The position numbers and the translations under genes were made by a program. 64,000 bases of DNA from Blastobasis lacticolella (taxonomy: Eukaryota > Arthropoda > Insecta > Lepidoptera > Blastobasidae). The notes under the pieces are model-generated. The model ran no database searches and was not told the origin of the DNA. It worked only from the letters and a program-made list of their open reading frames with translations. Shown here piece by piece: positions 1 through 10,664 of the stretch. The DNA lies in NCBI GenBank assembly GCA_905147135.1, contig LR990060.1, forward strand, positions 14,152,001-14,216,000, read 5' to 3'. Positions within the stretch are counted from its first letter, which is position 1; each line of letters starts with the position of its first letter.

Positions 1-565
1 TATCTGCATTAATGGACAGCTCATTGTCCCTGCACCAATTATCAATAATATTCATCGCTCTTTGCATAATGTATGAAATCGTACTTTGGCAGAAGCCCCT
101 GACAATTATCACAAGGTCATCAGCATAGCCCTGTGCATCTATCCTGAGCTCTGCCAATTTATGCAAGAGCTGATCTACCGCTAGGGTCCACAGCAGTGGA
201 GATAGGACCCCTCCTTGTGGACAGCCTCTGGTAGTAAATACTTCAAGCGAGCTTCCATGTAGGGCAACCTTCGCTTTTCGGTTTGAGAGCATTGCTTCCA
301 CCCATCTGACTGTTGTGCTGTCAATCTTCTTTTAAGTGAGTCCTTGAATTAAGGTCTTTGTTGGGGTATTGTCAGAAGCGCCCTCAATATCCAGAAACGC
401 AAAAAGTGCAATTTGTTTGTCCTCTAATGCCTTTTCGACCTTGTCTACCAAGTTTAATAGGGCAGTTTCAGTCGACCTTCCTTTGATGTAGGCATGTTGA
501 GTGTAATGAATAGGGTTTTCAATTGTTATTGTTTCCCTAATGTAAATATCCAGAACTTTTTCCAA
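1..565 (-). pseudogene. LINE reverse transcriptase remnant (Jockey-type)
   Basis: Minus-strand reading gives reverse transcriptase blocks: an entry block (QHAYIKGRSTETAL) followed by FLDIEGASDNT at about 332-565, and GYADDLV at 112-129, the catalytic YADD box. A stop near 330 separates the two parts and the window edge cuts the end. The block order is that of Jockey/R1-type non-LTR retrotransposons. It is directly joined to ORF1-like sequence on its upstream side, so most of ORF1 and the endonuclease are deleted. A dead copy. Confidence 0.8.
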
Positions 566-1330
566 AGTCTTTTGAAGCGCTTACGCGCTGCACCACAGAG
601 CTTTTTACGGCCCCCGGGTTTGATGGGTTTAGAGGTTGTGTTCCCTGTGGGGTTTGGCACAATGTCACCTTCCCCAGGGTTCTCCCTCACAAACTCATCA
701 TTTTGTCTGGGCGGTGGGGAGGCCAAGAGCACTCCCTCCTCCACAGAATCAATCTCCACCACTTCCATGGCAGAGACATCGGACTGATTATTTGAGAAAT
801 TTTTTGTATCCATGCAAGTCCCACGAGTAGCTAGGGAAATACAGGTCCACTCCGGCAGAGCCCCGCATGCCAGAGTAAGGGCATAAATACCCCCCGAGGT
901 GCCCAGGTATCGGAGGTGTACCGTTAAAGGCCGGACTCCCCCCCGGCCACGCAGCCCTCGGCACGGTTCGCTTTAACACCTTGGCTTGGGATCAGTCTCC
1001 TTGCACTCGACTAGCAAGAACCCCGTAAGCGCAATGCACAAATACAACAGTATTAGTGCCTTGCGCTCCAGGATAGTTACTAGTCGACCCACAGGGCGCA
1101 CCGGCGCACCGCTTGCGTTCCAGCAGAAAGTTCCGAGGAATTTCCCAACTAGACTGCAAACGGCTACGCACACGCGGAGGTGGACTGATGGTCGCGATGA
1201 ATTAACTGATTGTAAACTTCGTTTATGTGGTTTGTGATGCCGCCATTGCAAAATAGCACTACCGCATCTTTTCCTGTGGTCGTAAGAACTGACTAAAGGA
1301 GTAAGCGAGAAAGGAGAGCATGACAATTCA
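526..1330 (-). pseudogene. LINE ORF1 start and 5' untranslated region, deleted
   Basis: A 95-codon minus-strand ORF (526-813) starts with an acidic stretch and ends with a basic PGGRKKLCGAARKRFKRL segment, the kind of N-terminus seen in ORF1 proteins of Jockey-superfamily LINEs. It overlaps the reverse transcriptase reading of the previous feature, showing that an internal deletion fused the start of ORF1 to the middle of RT. The GC-rich stretch 814-1330 lies upstream on the same strand and is best read as the element's 5' leader. Element type is known from family resemblance; the deletion is seen directly. Confidence 0.55.
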
Positions 1331-1394
1331 AAGACGACTGCAGCATAAAGAGGTCGTCTAGATTATAATGATCAGGGAACACACTCGCGGGTAA

Positions 1395-1545
1395 TGCGAA
1401 AACGCTGCTGCCCATTTTCTAAGGTACGGAGAGTCTAGAAAATTGTCTCGGAAAACATTAGTCGCCTTGTACAACACCCACAAGTGCACAGGGTTGGTGC
1501 TATTCTACTCTGCCAGACACCACACGGCTACGGTGACGATACCAT
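1395..1545. repeat. Repeat B fragment
   Basis: Shares long stretches (cgctgctgcccattttc; tattctactctgccagacac) with copies at about 3745-4015, 31855-32110 and 45830-46075. A dispersed non-coding repeat. The rest of 1560-2160 is AT-rich; 1940-2040 contains a piece resembling the 3' part of SINE A (ggttgtgctctcg) but nothing coding. Confidence 0.6.
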
Positions 1546-2173
1546 TATCTTTACTGATATGTTTATTTATTTATTCGTATGGCATATTAATAATTAATAT
1601 GCCATAATGCCACTAATATATTCATATAATAAAGAAAAAGGATTTGTATTTTTCTTTGTAATTAATAAACTCAAAATATACTCACCGGTTTTTAAAATAC
1701 TTTCACAAATTTAATGCGATATTATCGCTGAGTAACATAAGCTACTCTATATCCCGGAAAAATAATAGGGATAGTTTATTGTTTACAGAGATCCGAAAGC
1801 CACTAAGAATGGCTAGTGTCTAGTAGAAAATATGACTCACCAATGTCCAATCTGAAAATATGTAACCAGGATAGCACATGAAACAAAATAATATATAATA
1901 TAACAAAGATCGGATTCATAATCTCATAATTATGATATCACCATCATCATCCGTTCCGGTTGTGCTCTCGTTATAGGACCCGGGGTCCGCCTTCCTACTT
2001 CTCTTTATTTCCGACAACTTTTTTTATACTAAATTGTTCACGGGCAGTCCCGGGTTCTGTGGGTCTCCTAAACGTCTACTATAGTTGCAAAGTGAAACTT
2101 TTCTTGTACAAATAACGTAGGATAATCTCACAGTCTATATATTCTCGAATGTTTTTATAACACTACTACCAAC

Positions 2174-3091
2174 CATTTTCAGTCGTGTAGTGGTTTTGGG
2201 GAATGGACAGTTTCATATCTGTCAGCATGTCTCCCGTGCGTGTTGCTTTTATTGTGTTCGTTATATTCGTATATACTGCACTGTTCTCCGCTGTGTGGTC
2301 CGTTTTACTAAATTTCGATGCCACAACATCAACATTTGTAGCCGCAATATTTTCTTTCGATTCAACATTATCATTATTCGTCGATGTACGTGTGATTATC
2401 TGCATTGTTTTGGTAGTTACAGTATCCTGTCCTCTTTCCACAGGGGCGTTGTATATGTTTTTGTTAGTAGTACTGCCATCATAATATTTTTTTGTGGTAG
2501 AATATTTAATTTTATGCGTCACAAAAGACAGATCTTTCGGTAACGCTCCCTTCATTTGTATGTCTGCAATCACTGCCTCTGGTAATATCTTTCTCAACTC
2601 AGCGACTATGTATGTGTTACCTCTATGCGTTTTCATGTCGTAGTCAACCAAATCTTTTTCTTCAAGGGTGAAAGTTACTGTCGCGGCCTCGTCTGTTGCT
2701 ACTATTGCAATGGGCTGATTTTGACGGTCTCTGGACTGTTTCACTAACCCTACATAGTAAGCTGCTTTATCCCTATTTGCCACTTTGGGGTTTTTGCCAC
2801 CATCACGTCGAGGTATAGGCATGCTGCTGATCAGTTCCACATCAATATCAGATTGTGTTTTATTCTTGCTGCTTGTCAATTCCATATCGATGTCAAACTC
2901 TGTTTCAGCCTCGGTGCTTGTATAGGTTATAGCCATGCTGCTTGTCAGTTCCAAATCATTGTCAGGCTCTGTTCTCATCTGATCCTCTTCTGGCACAGGC
3001 TCTTTTTTGTCTTCGCGAGTTGATACAGTTACCGTCAATGGCGTAAGAACCAAGTCTAATTCTTTGGTTGAAAAAATGTCTTCCGGGGAAC
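2174..3091 (-). CDS. Large Thr/Ser-rich extracellular exon, paralogue of 22597-23505
   Basis: An open minus-strand exon. A splice acceptor (cttcatttgtag) ends at 3092, and the exon begins in phase 1 with codons for GSPEDIF, matching GTLKDIF at the start of the plus-strand exon at 22597. The two proteins align over about 300 residues: repeated ELTSS segments, SMPIPRRDGG, VTFTLEEKDLV, ELRKILPE, KYYDGS, a threonine-rich tail and a final TENG. The exon either ends at a donor (AATG/gttggt, phase 1) or runs two codons on to a TAG at 2166. No domain is recognised; the acidic, T/S-rich composition with NXT/S sequons suggests a secreted or surface stalk. Upstream exons (to the right) were not found; any downstream exons lie off the left edge. 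Boundaries are inferred from paralogy. Confidence 0.75.
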
Positions 3092-3125
3092 CTACAAATG
3101 AAGTAGTTTTAGTAAAAAATTTCAT

Positions 3126-3545
3126 TTAATTTATTTTTAATGCAATAAAGAGTTCACATACATACATACATATTCTATATACATATATGAATAGGTATCT
3201 ATGAAAAATATAAAATTATATATTAATACATAATATAAAACCATTGTAATACGTCTAGGCACACTAAAAAAGATCGTGATCTTTTACACGGTTTTTAAAG
3301 ATATGAATACGTTTTTACTGTTTTAGACATATACAATTATACATTGACATTATTTATTTTGACTTCACAATACTTTGACTCCATAAGCGTTTTTGAAGAA
3401 GCCTTGCCATTAATCCCAAAAATATTGTTAATATAAATCCATTTTAGTTTACCTGCAATACTTTCTACAATAGATTACCTAAATTAAAGGTTACACTTTC
3501 GTTGGATTAGTAAAATAGGTATTTAACCAAAAAAATCAAAGTCAG
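3126..3545. other. AT-rich stretch, nothing recognised
   Basis: Upstream intron or flank of the minus-strand exon. Short ATAC simple repeats near 3157-3190; no convincing exon, RNA gene or repeat family seen. Confidence 0.5.
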
Positions 3546-3640
3546 TCATCTTCGTCTTTGCGTTAAACTCTCTCGTGTGTGATCCAGAATTTAGCAGATC
3601 AGGTAATTACAGTGGAGTGCGTAGCTAATGATAATGCCAG
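3546..3640 (-). repeat. SINE A fragment, degenerate
   Basis: Contains the SINE A segment with tgatccagaatttagcagatcaggtaattacagtggag in interrupted form, between a diverged 3' end and unrelated sequence. Confidence 0.55.
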
Positions 3641-3744
3641 CTGTTGAGGAGAAAGTTCAAGTAAACCAGTTATGTGATGTGAAAGACAAAGTTAATTCGG
3701 CTCGAAATTGGGATTGTCATACCTAACTGATACAGTATCATCCC

Positions 3745-4015
3745 TCTTCATTATTATCTCATCCCATAACAGTCCACTGCTAGACTTAGGGCCTCTCCCA
3801 TGAGAGGGTAGGTTATTGCCACAATCTCTATACTAAGCAGACCGGTTGGAGATAGCAGTGTTGCAAATATGGAAATGGAAAACGCTGCTGCCCATTTTCC
3901 AGCCTACGGAAACTCCAGAACTTTTGCCTCGAACATGTTTGTCGCCATGTGCGACACCCACGAGTATATGTTTGGTGATATTCTACTCTGCTGGACACCA
4001 CACAGGCATCACTGC
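3745..4015. repeat. Repeat B copy
   Basis: Two adjoining parts of repeat B: the 'cagtccactgctagacttagg...gagaggg' part (3765-3815) and the 'aacgctgctgcccatttt...tactctgctggacacc' part (3880-4005). Same order of blocks as at 31855-32110 and 45830-46075 read on the opposite strand. Confidence 0.6.
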
Positions 4016-4199
4016 TTTACCTTTAATATCTTGCAGATCATCTGGACTAGGCGGTCGCACCATTTCAGACATATAGTGGAATCGATGCCGCCTACCGGTT
4101 GTGGTAGTATCTGCTGCAATGGTACTGAGCGCCACAGTGTCTAAATGAACATAAATTTAAACATTTTAGTTTTGAAAATACCAAAATATAACATACCGT

Positions 4200-4985
4200 C
4201 ACTATTCTACTACCAGTCTCAAGGTCCCCATTTTTTTTGAGGAGTAAAATCTTCGGAAGATGTCACTTCAGCCGGGGGAGTGACATGGATATATAGGATT
4301 GCCCGTAAACGACCCTACCCACTAAAACGCGTGTGTATCCACCACGGGCGTAGCCAGGTTTTGGTTTTGGGGGGGGTGAACATGATACCTAAGTATAACA
4401 GAAACAAATGACTGAGTGTGCGCAGCGATCTCGGCTCGGACTTTATGGTATACATATTGGCTCTTTAAATACGAATTAAGTACACGGCGCGATTTGTAAA
4501 TATTTAATTAATAAGCGAGCGCAGAAAGCACGAAATTTTTAAATTTTTGTTTAAAAAGAGCTGTAGTAAACATATTAAAGAAAACTAATGAATTAGCGAG
4601 CGTAGCAAGCTCGGAAATTTTGGTATTTTGGCTGTAAAAATCTGAATTGATCACGCGGCGAAGGCGGAACGAGGGACATTCGCTCGGCCAGTATAATGAG
4701 TTTCTCCAGTACTGTCATCTGCATAACAATGAATACTAGGGATATTTCAGCTTATCATTGATGCCAAAGAAACAGCGTGAAAGATAGCACTGAACCTTGA
4801 AGAACGCCAGCATTGAGTCTTGGTATCGGAGCAGCACCCGTTAACAACGACTTGGATGCTCTGCTCAGATAGAAACTACCGTACTTTAGGCGTTGTGGCT
4901 AACCCGATCAATTACTTCTACTTTAAAAATTGACAGCCAGAGCCTCACGCTTTTGATAACCTAAGCCCACTGTTGTGAGGTACTG
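4200..4985. other. Mosaic of degenerate repeats
   Basis: No open frame of note. Contains a short piece around 4340-4375 (cgggcgtagccaggttttgg) and three diverged repeats of a 'gagcgtagcaagctcgg'-like unit between 4420 and 4670. I see no gene. Confidence 0.45.
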
Positions 4986-5300
4986 TTGCATGTGTGCTCG
5001 GGCAGGCCTCAGGTAATGACGGGCTCTAAGACAGGTAGGTTTTGGAGGCCGTATGTTTGGACGGGCTCTAAGTTAAGTAGGCGTTCGGGCTGGCCTGCTG
5101 CTCCCATAGGGTAATCGGGGCTTTAGTCGGTTAAGTAAGATGTAGCATGTGTTCTCGAGTAGGCCTTAGGTAAGGACGGGCTCTAAGACAGGTAGGTTTC
5201 GGAGGCCGTATGTTTGGACGGGCTCTAAGTTAAGTAGGCGTTCGGGCTGGCCTGCTGCTCCCATAGGGAAATCGGGGCTTTAGCCGGTTAAGTAAGTTAG
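4985..5300. repeat. Two-copy tandem repeat, period about 157 bp
   Basis: The block containing 'gacgggctctaagacaggta' and 'gcgttcgggctggcctgctg' occurs at about 5018-5135 and again at 5175-5292 with few differences. The inner motif gacgggctctaag is itself repeated within each unit. Possibly the remains of a satellite or of a mobile element tail. The following 5300-5650 shows no gene. Confidence 0.75.
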
Positions 5301-5664
5301 AGCAAGGTAGAATGTAGGCCTGTAGGCTTAGATAGGTCGGAGCAAGTAGGACGCAAGCTGTTAGCCTGCGTCTATGAGCACACATAGCACTGGCTAGGTA
5401 ATCATTCATTTGCGTTCCATTTGAATTAGATGTAAGGTATCCTCTGTATTTTGTATCATTCTTCTAGATCCTTTCACGAATATAACTTAAGTTAAGCATT
5501 GATGTCATGAGTCATGAGCATGAAAGTCACCAGCTAACAAAAGCGATATTGACGATCACTGATCAGCTGGTGACTCTCGAGGTATCCAAGGAGCTGGATA
5601 TTCATAACCCGCTTAAATCCATCGTATAGGCCTGACGTGGGATCAACTAAACCAGTATAATAAT

Positions 5665-5962
5665 CATCTTGGCGTTAATGTCCCGGTTGTGCTATCGAGA
5701 ACGGGGTCCTGGGGTCCGCTTTGACCATGATCCAGGATTTAGCGATCAGATAATTACAGTGGAGCGACTACCGTCTGACTTCCGTGACCCTGCTACCAGG
5801 GGAACCTGACCAGATTAGATCATGGTTACAAATTCAGTTTTGCAAATTCATAACAAATATTTTCCGTCCCTGTAAGAGCAGCGGTTAGTATTCAACTAAC
5901 TGCATAACTCAAAAAAGAGGTACATGGCCGCAGCGGGATTCGAACCCGGTTGAACGATCAAC
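5665..5962 (-). mobile_element. SINE A, near full length
   Basis: On the minus strand this reads from a tRNA-like head with a B-box (GGTTCGAATCCCGCTGCGGC) to a tail ending in '..cattaacgccaagat'. It shares all blocks with the copies at 29485 and 33520. The reverse orientation of the B-box shows the SINE runs right to left here. Confidence 0.8.
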
Positions 5963-6404
5963 TATACCAGTATCTCTATTTAATTTATTCCAGCAGAATC
6001 ATACCTTCTTCACTGAAATTTTCATCAACATTCCCTGCGTCATCATCACCAAACCCAGTAGCATCAACACTCCATAACTTATACCAATATCCCGATAGAT
6101 TTATGAAATAGAACCAAATATATAATCGTGGAAACATAGTACAGAAATTTTTATCAATGTGTCATATTTAACTGAATAATTTTGTTAAATATATTGAAAA
6201 ATTTAAAATTTTTGATAATTGTAAATTTTGCTCACAATAAAAAATTTGAAATGATTACTCCTGTCACATGCTTGTCAGATGGTCGAATTTCTTTTATGAC
6301 ATAAATTAGCGCTCTGGTACCATGAAGATACTGTACCGCACTTTAAGATCTTTTTTTATTACCTAGGGAGGCACACGGACGGACGGTCTAACTGGAGCCT
6401 TACC

Positions 6405-6540
6405 ATGAACTCTTATAGCAGGACCTAAACAGAACGGCCCTGCTTAGAACGAGACAGCGCTATACGTATCACATAAGCTTGTCTCTGTCAAACCGAAAGC
6501 AATTCTGTTAAGGTCCTGCTATAACAGAATATGGTAAGCC
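6405..6540. mobile_element. Palindromic MITE-like insertion
   Basis: Left arm accatgaactcttatagcag and right arm read in reverse (accatattctgttatagcag) form inverted termini of about 35 bp, around a 60-bp core. The insertion splits a diverged repeat of the 'cctgatggaaagtggtcacc' type (repeat D), whose halves lie on both sides. Confidence 0.6.
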
Positions 6541-6689
6541 CTCTGATGGAAAGCAGCTACCGCCTATAACCTAAGGGGAGCAGGTGCTGTCCCACTTGCC
6601 TTTGGGTACCTGTAGACATGCCTTTTGAAGAACCCCATATTATAATGCAAAGGAAAGGTCTATGGACACTCTGGCGCTATCCATGTAAC

Positions 6690-6965
6690 CGCTGCCGCCC
6701 GCAGCGCTGAAGCTGCGGTCTCTGCTGCTGAGGACCTCAAACGGAGCAAATATGAAAGTCTAGCCAAAGACTTCATATTTCAGTCGTTTGGAGTTGAGAC
6801 GTTGGAACCTTGGAGCCCTGAAATTTTGAAATTTCATAAAGGTTTGGCAAAAAAGCCTCACAAAAATATCACAGAGCTGGTAGAGTAAGATCCCAGAGCG
6901 ATCAGACATAACTTATTTTCACATGGATGAAACCTTAGGTTCTCAGTAGCGTCTCGTGTACTTTA
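6690..6965 (+). pseudogene. LINE polyprotein C-terminal fragment
   Basis: Plus-strand reading gives AVSAAEDLKRSKYESLAKDF followed by FQSFGVETLEPWSPE, a C-terminal segment found in many non-LTR retrotransposon polyproteins, and then a stop. About 75 codons, no catalytic domain. The following 6965-7960 holds no gene I can support; 7200-7500 is richer in CpG but not coding. Confidence 0.5.
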
Positions 6966-7964
6966 AATACCTGCGTGTTTGTGGAGCTTGCCCTGTGACA
7001 CCTGGGCAGGTACCAGGTGAGAAAGGTAACTAAAAATAAGAGTTATTTAACTTAAATTTGTATAGCTGATTTTTAAATATACTTTTTAGGTCTCAGACAC
7101 TTTTCATGGGCCAGAACTTTTGTCTTATTTTTACATGTCTGACTTTTACATATGTTATTAAAGTAACTATTACAAAGTTATATTTCATCAGTCAGACAAA
7201 TCTGAATGACCAAACATCCCCTAAACACAAAAATTATTCAGCCGGGAGTGCAAGCGCGAGAGCGCTATGCGCATGTGTCTCAGAGAAAAAATTTAAATGT
7301 ATTAAAAATACTTACTACTTTCAATCTAAGATTTTCATTGCCCATTCCGGAGGGCAGTGATGTGGACATGGACTTAGAGGCTTCGCACACTGGACCGCAG
7401 CACCGTGCGGTCGTGCGTGACGTGCGTTAGTGCGTGACACGAAGTTCCTTGAGCTGTCATCGGTTTCTATGGAAATCACGCTTAGACGAACACACTGTAA
7501 TCGCATCCACGCGCGTTCGTGCGGATCTGACGTTTTTCATTTATTTTCTCTGTGACACATTTGGCACGAGTGCTCTATAGTCAGTATTGCCATAGAGGTC
7601 TACTGTAATATGTACTGAATTAATTGCTTAATCCAAAGAGATAGTATATATTGGCTGAATCCACGGTCTGTCTCTAATGAAGTGTACAAAATATCTAATG
7701 CTTTGTGGGGAAGTTTTCTGATTGTTCATGCAATATTATAAAAGCCAAAGCCAAAAGTTTAATGCACCAAAGCTTTAGTATCTACAAACCGACAAGGATC
7801 AAGAATACATAATAAACGTGGCGTAAAAAGTAACTAACATTCCGCCTATTTGAAAAGTCAATTTTCAATATGGCGGCAATGTGAGGTGTGAGGGCGTAGC
7901 GAGCATACTGTCCCCGCCCCACTTAGCAAAGTTTATGAACTGAAGAGCAAAATAAGAAGAGAAA

Positions 7965-8265
7965 AAGTTGCATTTCGGATGACAGCTGTCAAACTCAAAA
8001 CTTAGTAACTCTAAAACTAATAGTCCTAGAACACTAGTCCCTAAAGAGAAATTATAGTACTAGTCGAGGTCTACATTTTGGGTGACAGCTGTCAAACTCA
8101 AAATTGTAATAACTCTGAAACTAATGGTCTTAGAACACTAGTCCCTAAAGAAAAATTATGGTACTAGTCGAGGTTTACATTTTGGGTGACAGCTGTCAAA
8201 CTTAAAATTGTAATTACTCTGAAACTTATGGTCCTAGAACACTAGTCACTTGGAAAGTATTGATC
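7965..8265. repeat. 104-bp tandem repeat, three units
   Basis: Units of 103-104 bp begin around each 'tgacagctgtcaaact' (7980, 8083, 8187). Each holds the palindrome TGACAGCTGTCA and 'gaacactagtccctaaag'. The same unit forms a four-copy array at 47725-48120, so this is a dispersed minisatellite or a tandemly amplified mobile-element terminus. Confidence 0.85.
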
Positions 8266-8689
8266 TAGGAACTCTTTTTCCCATGAGTCTATGTTTACCA
8301 GTAGTCCCACGACTACCTAGTGATTTGTTTATCACGATCATTTGTTCCTTATAGTATACTAAAGTTATTTTACTGACAATCATAGACGAAAAAAAGGAAA
8401 TGTACCTCGACATTATTAAATAGCCTAATGCATTTACCACCGCCTTCGTTATTGTATACCTTCTAAAATTAGTCGACTTAAACAGGAAAATAAAGGAATA
8501 AATATTATAACAATGTTACTACGAAAGCTTCAAAATAAGTTCATAGGGATTCAAAGACTAAAAAAGTATCGATATCGATCGGTTTGGTTAACAGCCAATC
8601 TTCTTACACTAAACGAAAAATCCATATATATTGTTTTCTCCATCAGAGCATAAGACCAGCCTTCCATTACGAAAAATATTAGAGTGCAC

Positions 8690-9085
8690 TCTTGCCATGT
8701 CTCTTCCACCGACTGTCGCTGCCTTACCTTATCACGCGCTTCTGAAATAAAATATTTAGGTGTCCATTTAGATGCCCGAATGAACTGGAGTGTGCAATTG
8801 AACGCTCTATCATCTCGAGTCCGTCGACTTATTTTTATCTTTAAGTCTCTTAGGAAGGCAGCTGACATAGAAACGCTAAAATTAGTGTACACCGCCCTTT
8901 ATCAGTCACTGCTTTTGTACTGCATTCCAGCCTGGGGTGGATCCGCAAAGAGTTACATATTATAGCTTGAGAGGGCTCAAAGAGCGATCCTAAAAGTTAT
9001 GTATGTGAAACCTTTTAGATTTCCAACCATTGAACTGTATTCTCTTTCTAAAGTACTCAAGTCCAACTTTGTAACCCAAACCCAC
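8690..9085 (+). pseudogene. LINE reverse transcriptase C-terminal fragment (Jockey/R1 type)
   Basis: The frame at 8684-8965 contains EIKYLGVHLDARMNW and ALYQSLLLYCIPAWGG, the thumb and C-terminal blocks of Jockey/R1-type RT. After a TAG the same frame continues (ERAQRAILKVMY, FPTIELYSLSKVLK) to about 9060. 5'-truncated and interrupted. Nothing supported in 8270-8680. Confidence 0.75.
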
Positions 9086-9249
9086 ACACACACACTCATT
9101 CTAATACCACTAATTATGTACTTATAGATATAACATAAAATGTACTCTATTTGGTAAATAAAGTATTTTTTTAATTTTTATTTATTAATTTTACTTAATT
9201 ATTTTTATTAAGATAAATTAAGTGCTGGGCTATATGATGTAAGTTACAT

Positions 9250-9375
9250 TTACATTCTTTACGTAATTAAATTAAACGCGTAGGTGATGCTCCTGGTATT
9301 GCAAACGACCATAGTTTGCGGTGACTGCTTATCATCAGGTAGCCCAAAAGCTTGTTTGCCACCTTAATGGTATAA
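9250..9375 (-). repeat. Repeat C copy
   Basis: On the minus strand reads 'ggtggcaaacaagc..gcctgatggtaagcagtcaccg..ctatggacgtt', shared with 32116-32225, 34750-34890 and 39420-39530. Non-coding dispersed repeat; 9080-9250 and 9380-9780 are AT-rich without genes. Confidence 0.6.
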
Positions 9376-9955
9376 AAATAAAAAAAAAATCGCATCTTTG
9401 TCTGCGTAGAATTCGGTTTTACATAGCGGACCCGGTTCTTGCGAGAATTTTTTTTTTCCAATTTATTATAGCCTACGTGCTATTTTGGGTATATTATAAG
9501 CTTAATGTATTTAATCAATAAGAAGAAGTGATAATTAAGTAATTTAATCAAAAATATTGATTAGTTGCGTGACGGAGTAACATATGTACATCCATCCATC
9601 CGTATAATATTAGTAGGACAGAATGTATGATACGGGAACATAAATAGGTAATATTAATTATTTACTCAACCTTATATTCAATAAAAAATATATCGATATG
9701 TAAAAATGTACGATCACATCACTGTCCATCTGACATTCACCTTTGACAGATCATATTCGACATTGACAGGTCACCTCTGTCGCTGGCTTAGATCATATAG
9801 TTAAGGATAAGACTTACAGGCGCTTTCCCCTCTGCCGAGGTATAAGATTAACGAACTCCAAAAAATCTAATGCTTTCATAAAAACCATTTGCGTGATTAC
9901 AAACAGTCGCGCATCGGTAAATCATCGTAAGGACGTCTGCGAGTGCTCCGCTAAA

Positions 9956-10035
9956 ATGCCGTTTTGTGCTGTTATATCGTGCAAAAACAAGACTAACACA
10001 TCAAACATTAAAAAAGGTGGAATAACCTTTAATTT
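9956..10035 (+). pseudogene. THAP zinc-finger exon of P-type transposase
   Basis: Starts with ATG and encodes MPFCAVISCKNK..., the C-X4-C opening of a THAP C2CH DNA-binding domain, followed by GGITFNL. A donor (TTT/gtcagt) at 10036 ends the exon in phase 2. THAP domains sit at the N-terminus of P/THAP9-type transposases, where they bind the element ends. The second half of the zinc finger would be in the next exon, which is not present: 10040-10660 is non-coding and contains a 'gggttccggagccaaatggc' repeat piece at 10557. Part of a defective transposon. Confidence 0.6.
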
Positions 10036-10664
10036 GTCAGTATTTTTTTATTTTATTTACGTATATTTCTATTTAAATGTAATTTCTAATAATCGTAATG
10101 ATGTATCGATTAGATAGTGAGCAATATGAATAATCGATTCATGTTACTCATGTTTGTGCGACACGAGACTACACGCACTCCCCACGAGACTACATGCACT
10201 CCCCACGAGACTAGTGTTTTAAGAAATACAACTTAAGACTCTATGTTCTAAGCAATAGAGATTAATCGTGGTTGAATTTAAGTCAATCAAAATATTTCGA
10301 AAAAATTTCCGACTTTTTGAGTGACGTGACTTTACTTCTTAACTATCGATGTCGATAAAAATTTATACTTAGTATAATTTTAATAAGACGAAACATAAAT
10401 CCGATTGTTTTGAACTTTTACACGACTGCACAAACAAGTAGTTTAATGTGTATTATGTAAGTATGTATGTGATATTTATTTAAATGTGAAAAAAAATCAA
10501 AATGTGATAATAATCACGTGTTTGTTATCAAATGACGTAGTCGGGGTATAGTTTTTAGGGTTCCGGAGCCAAATGGCAAAAACCGAACTCTTATGTGTGA
10601 ACTGCATTAAGATTTTCATACAAAAATAGAAAATAGTCCACATACTGAAATTTAAATTTTTTTT

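Noticed and set aside
2190..2543. Hydrophobic plus ORFs over 2190-2540
   Set aside because: Antisense of the T/S-rich exon; threonine codons read backwards give hydrophobic residues.
5925..5960. tRNA gene suggested by the box 'gggattcgaacccgg'
   Set aside because: It is the B-box of SINE A read in reverse; no cloverleaf stems and the rest is SINE. The same applies near 18020, 29780 and 37660.
7100..7510. Small gene or CpG-rich promoter around 7106-7506
   Set aside because: Overlapping short ORFs on both strands with no homology, splice structure or paralogue; composition alone is not enough.
7965..8265. CRISPR-like array
   Set aside because: The repeats are contiguous 104-bp units without unique spacers, in a eukaryotic context.
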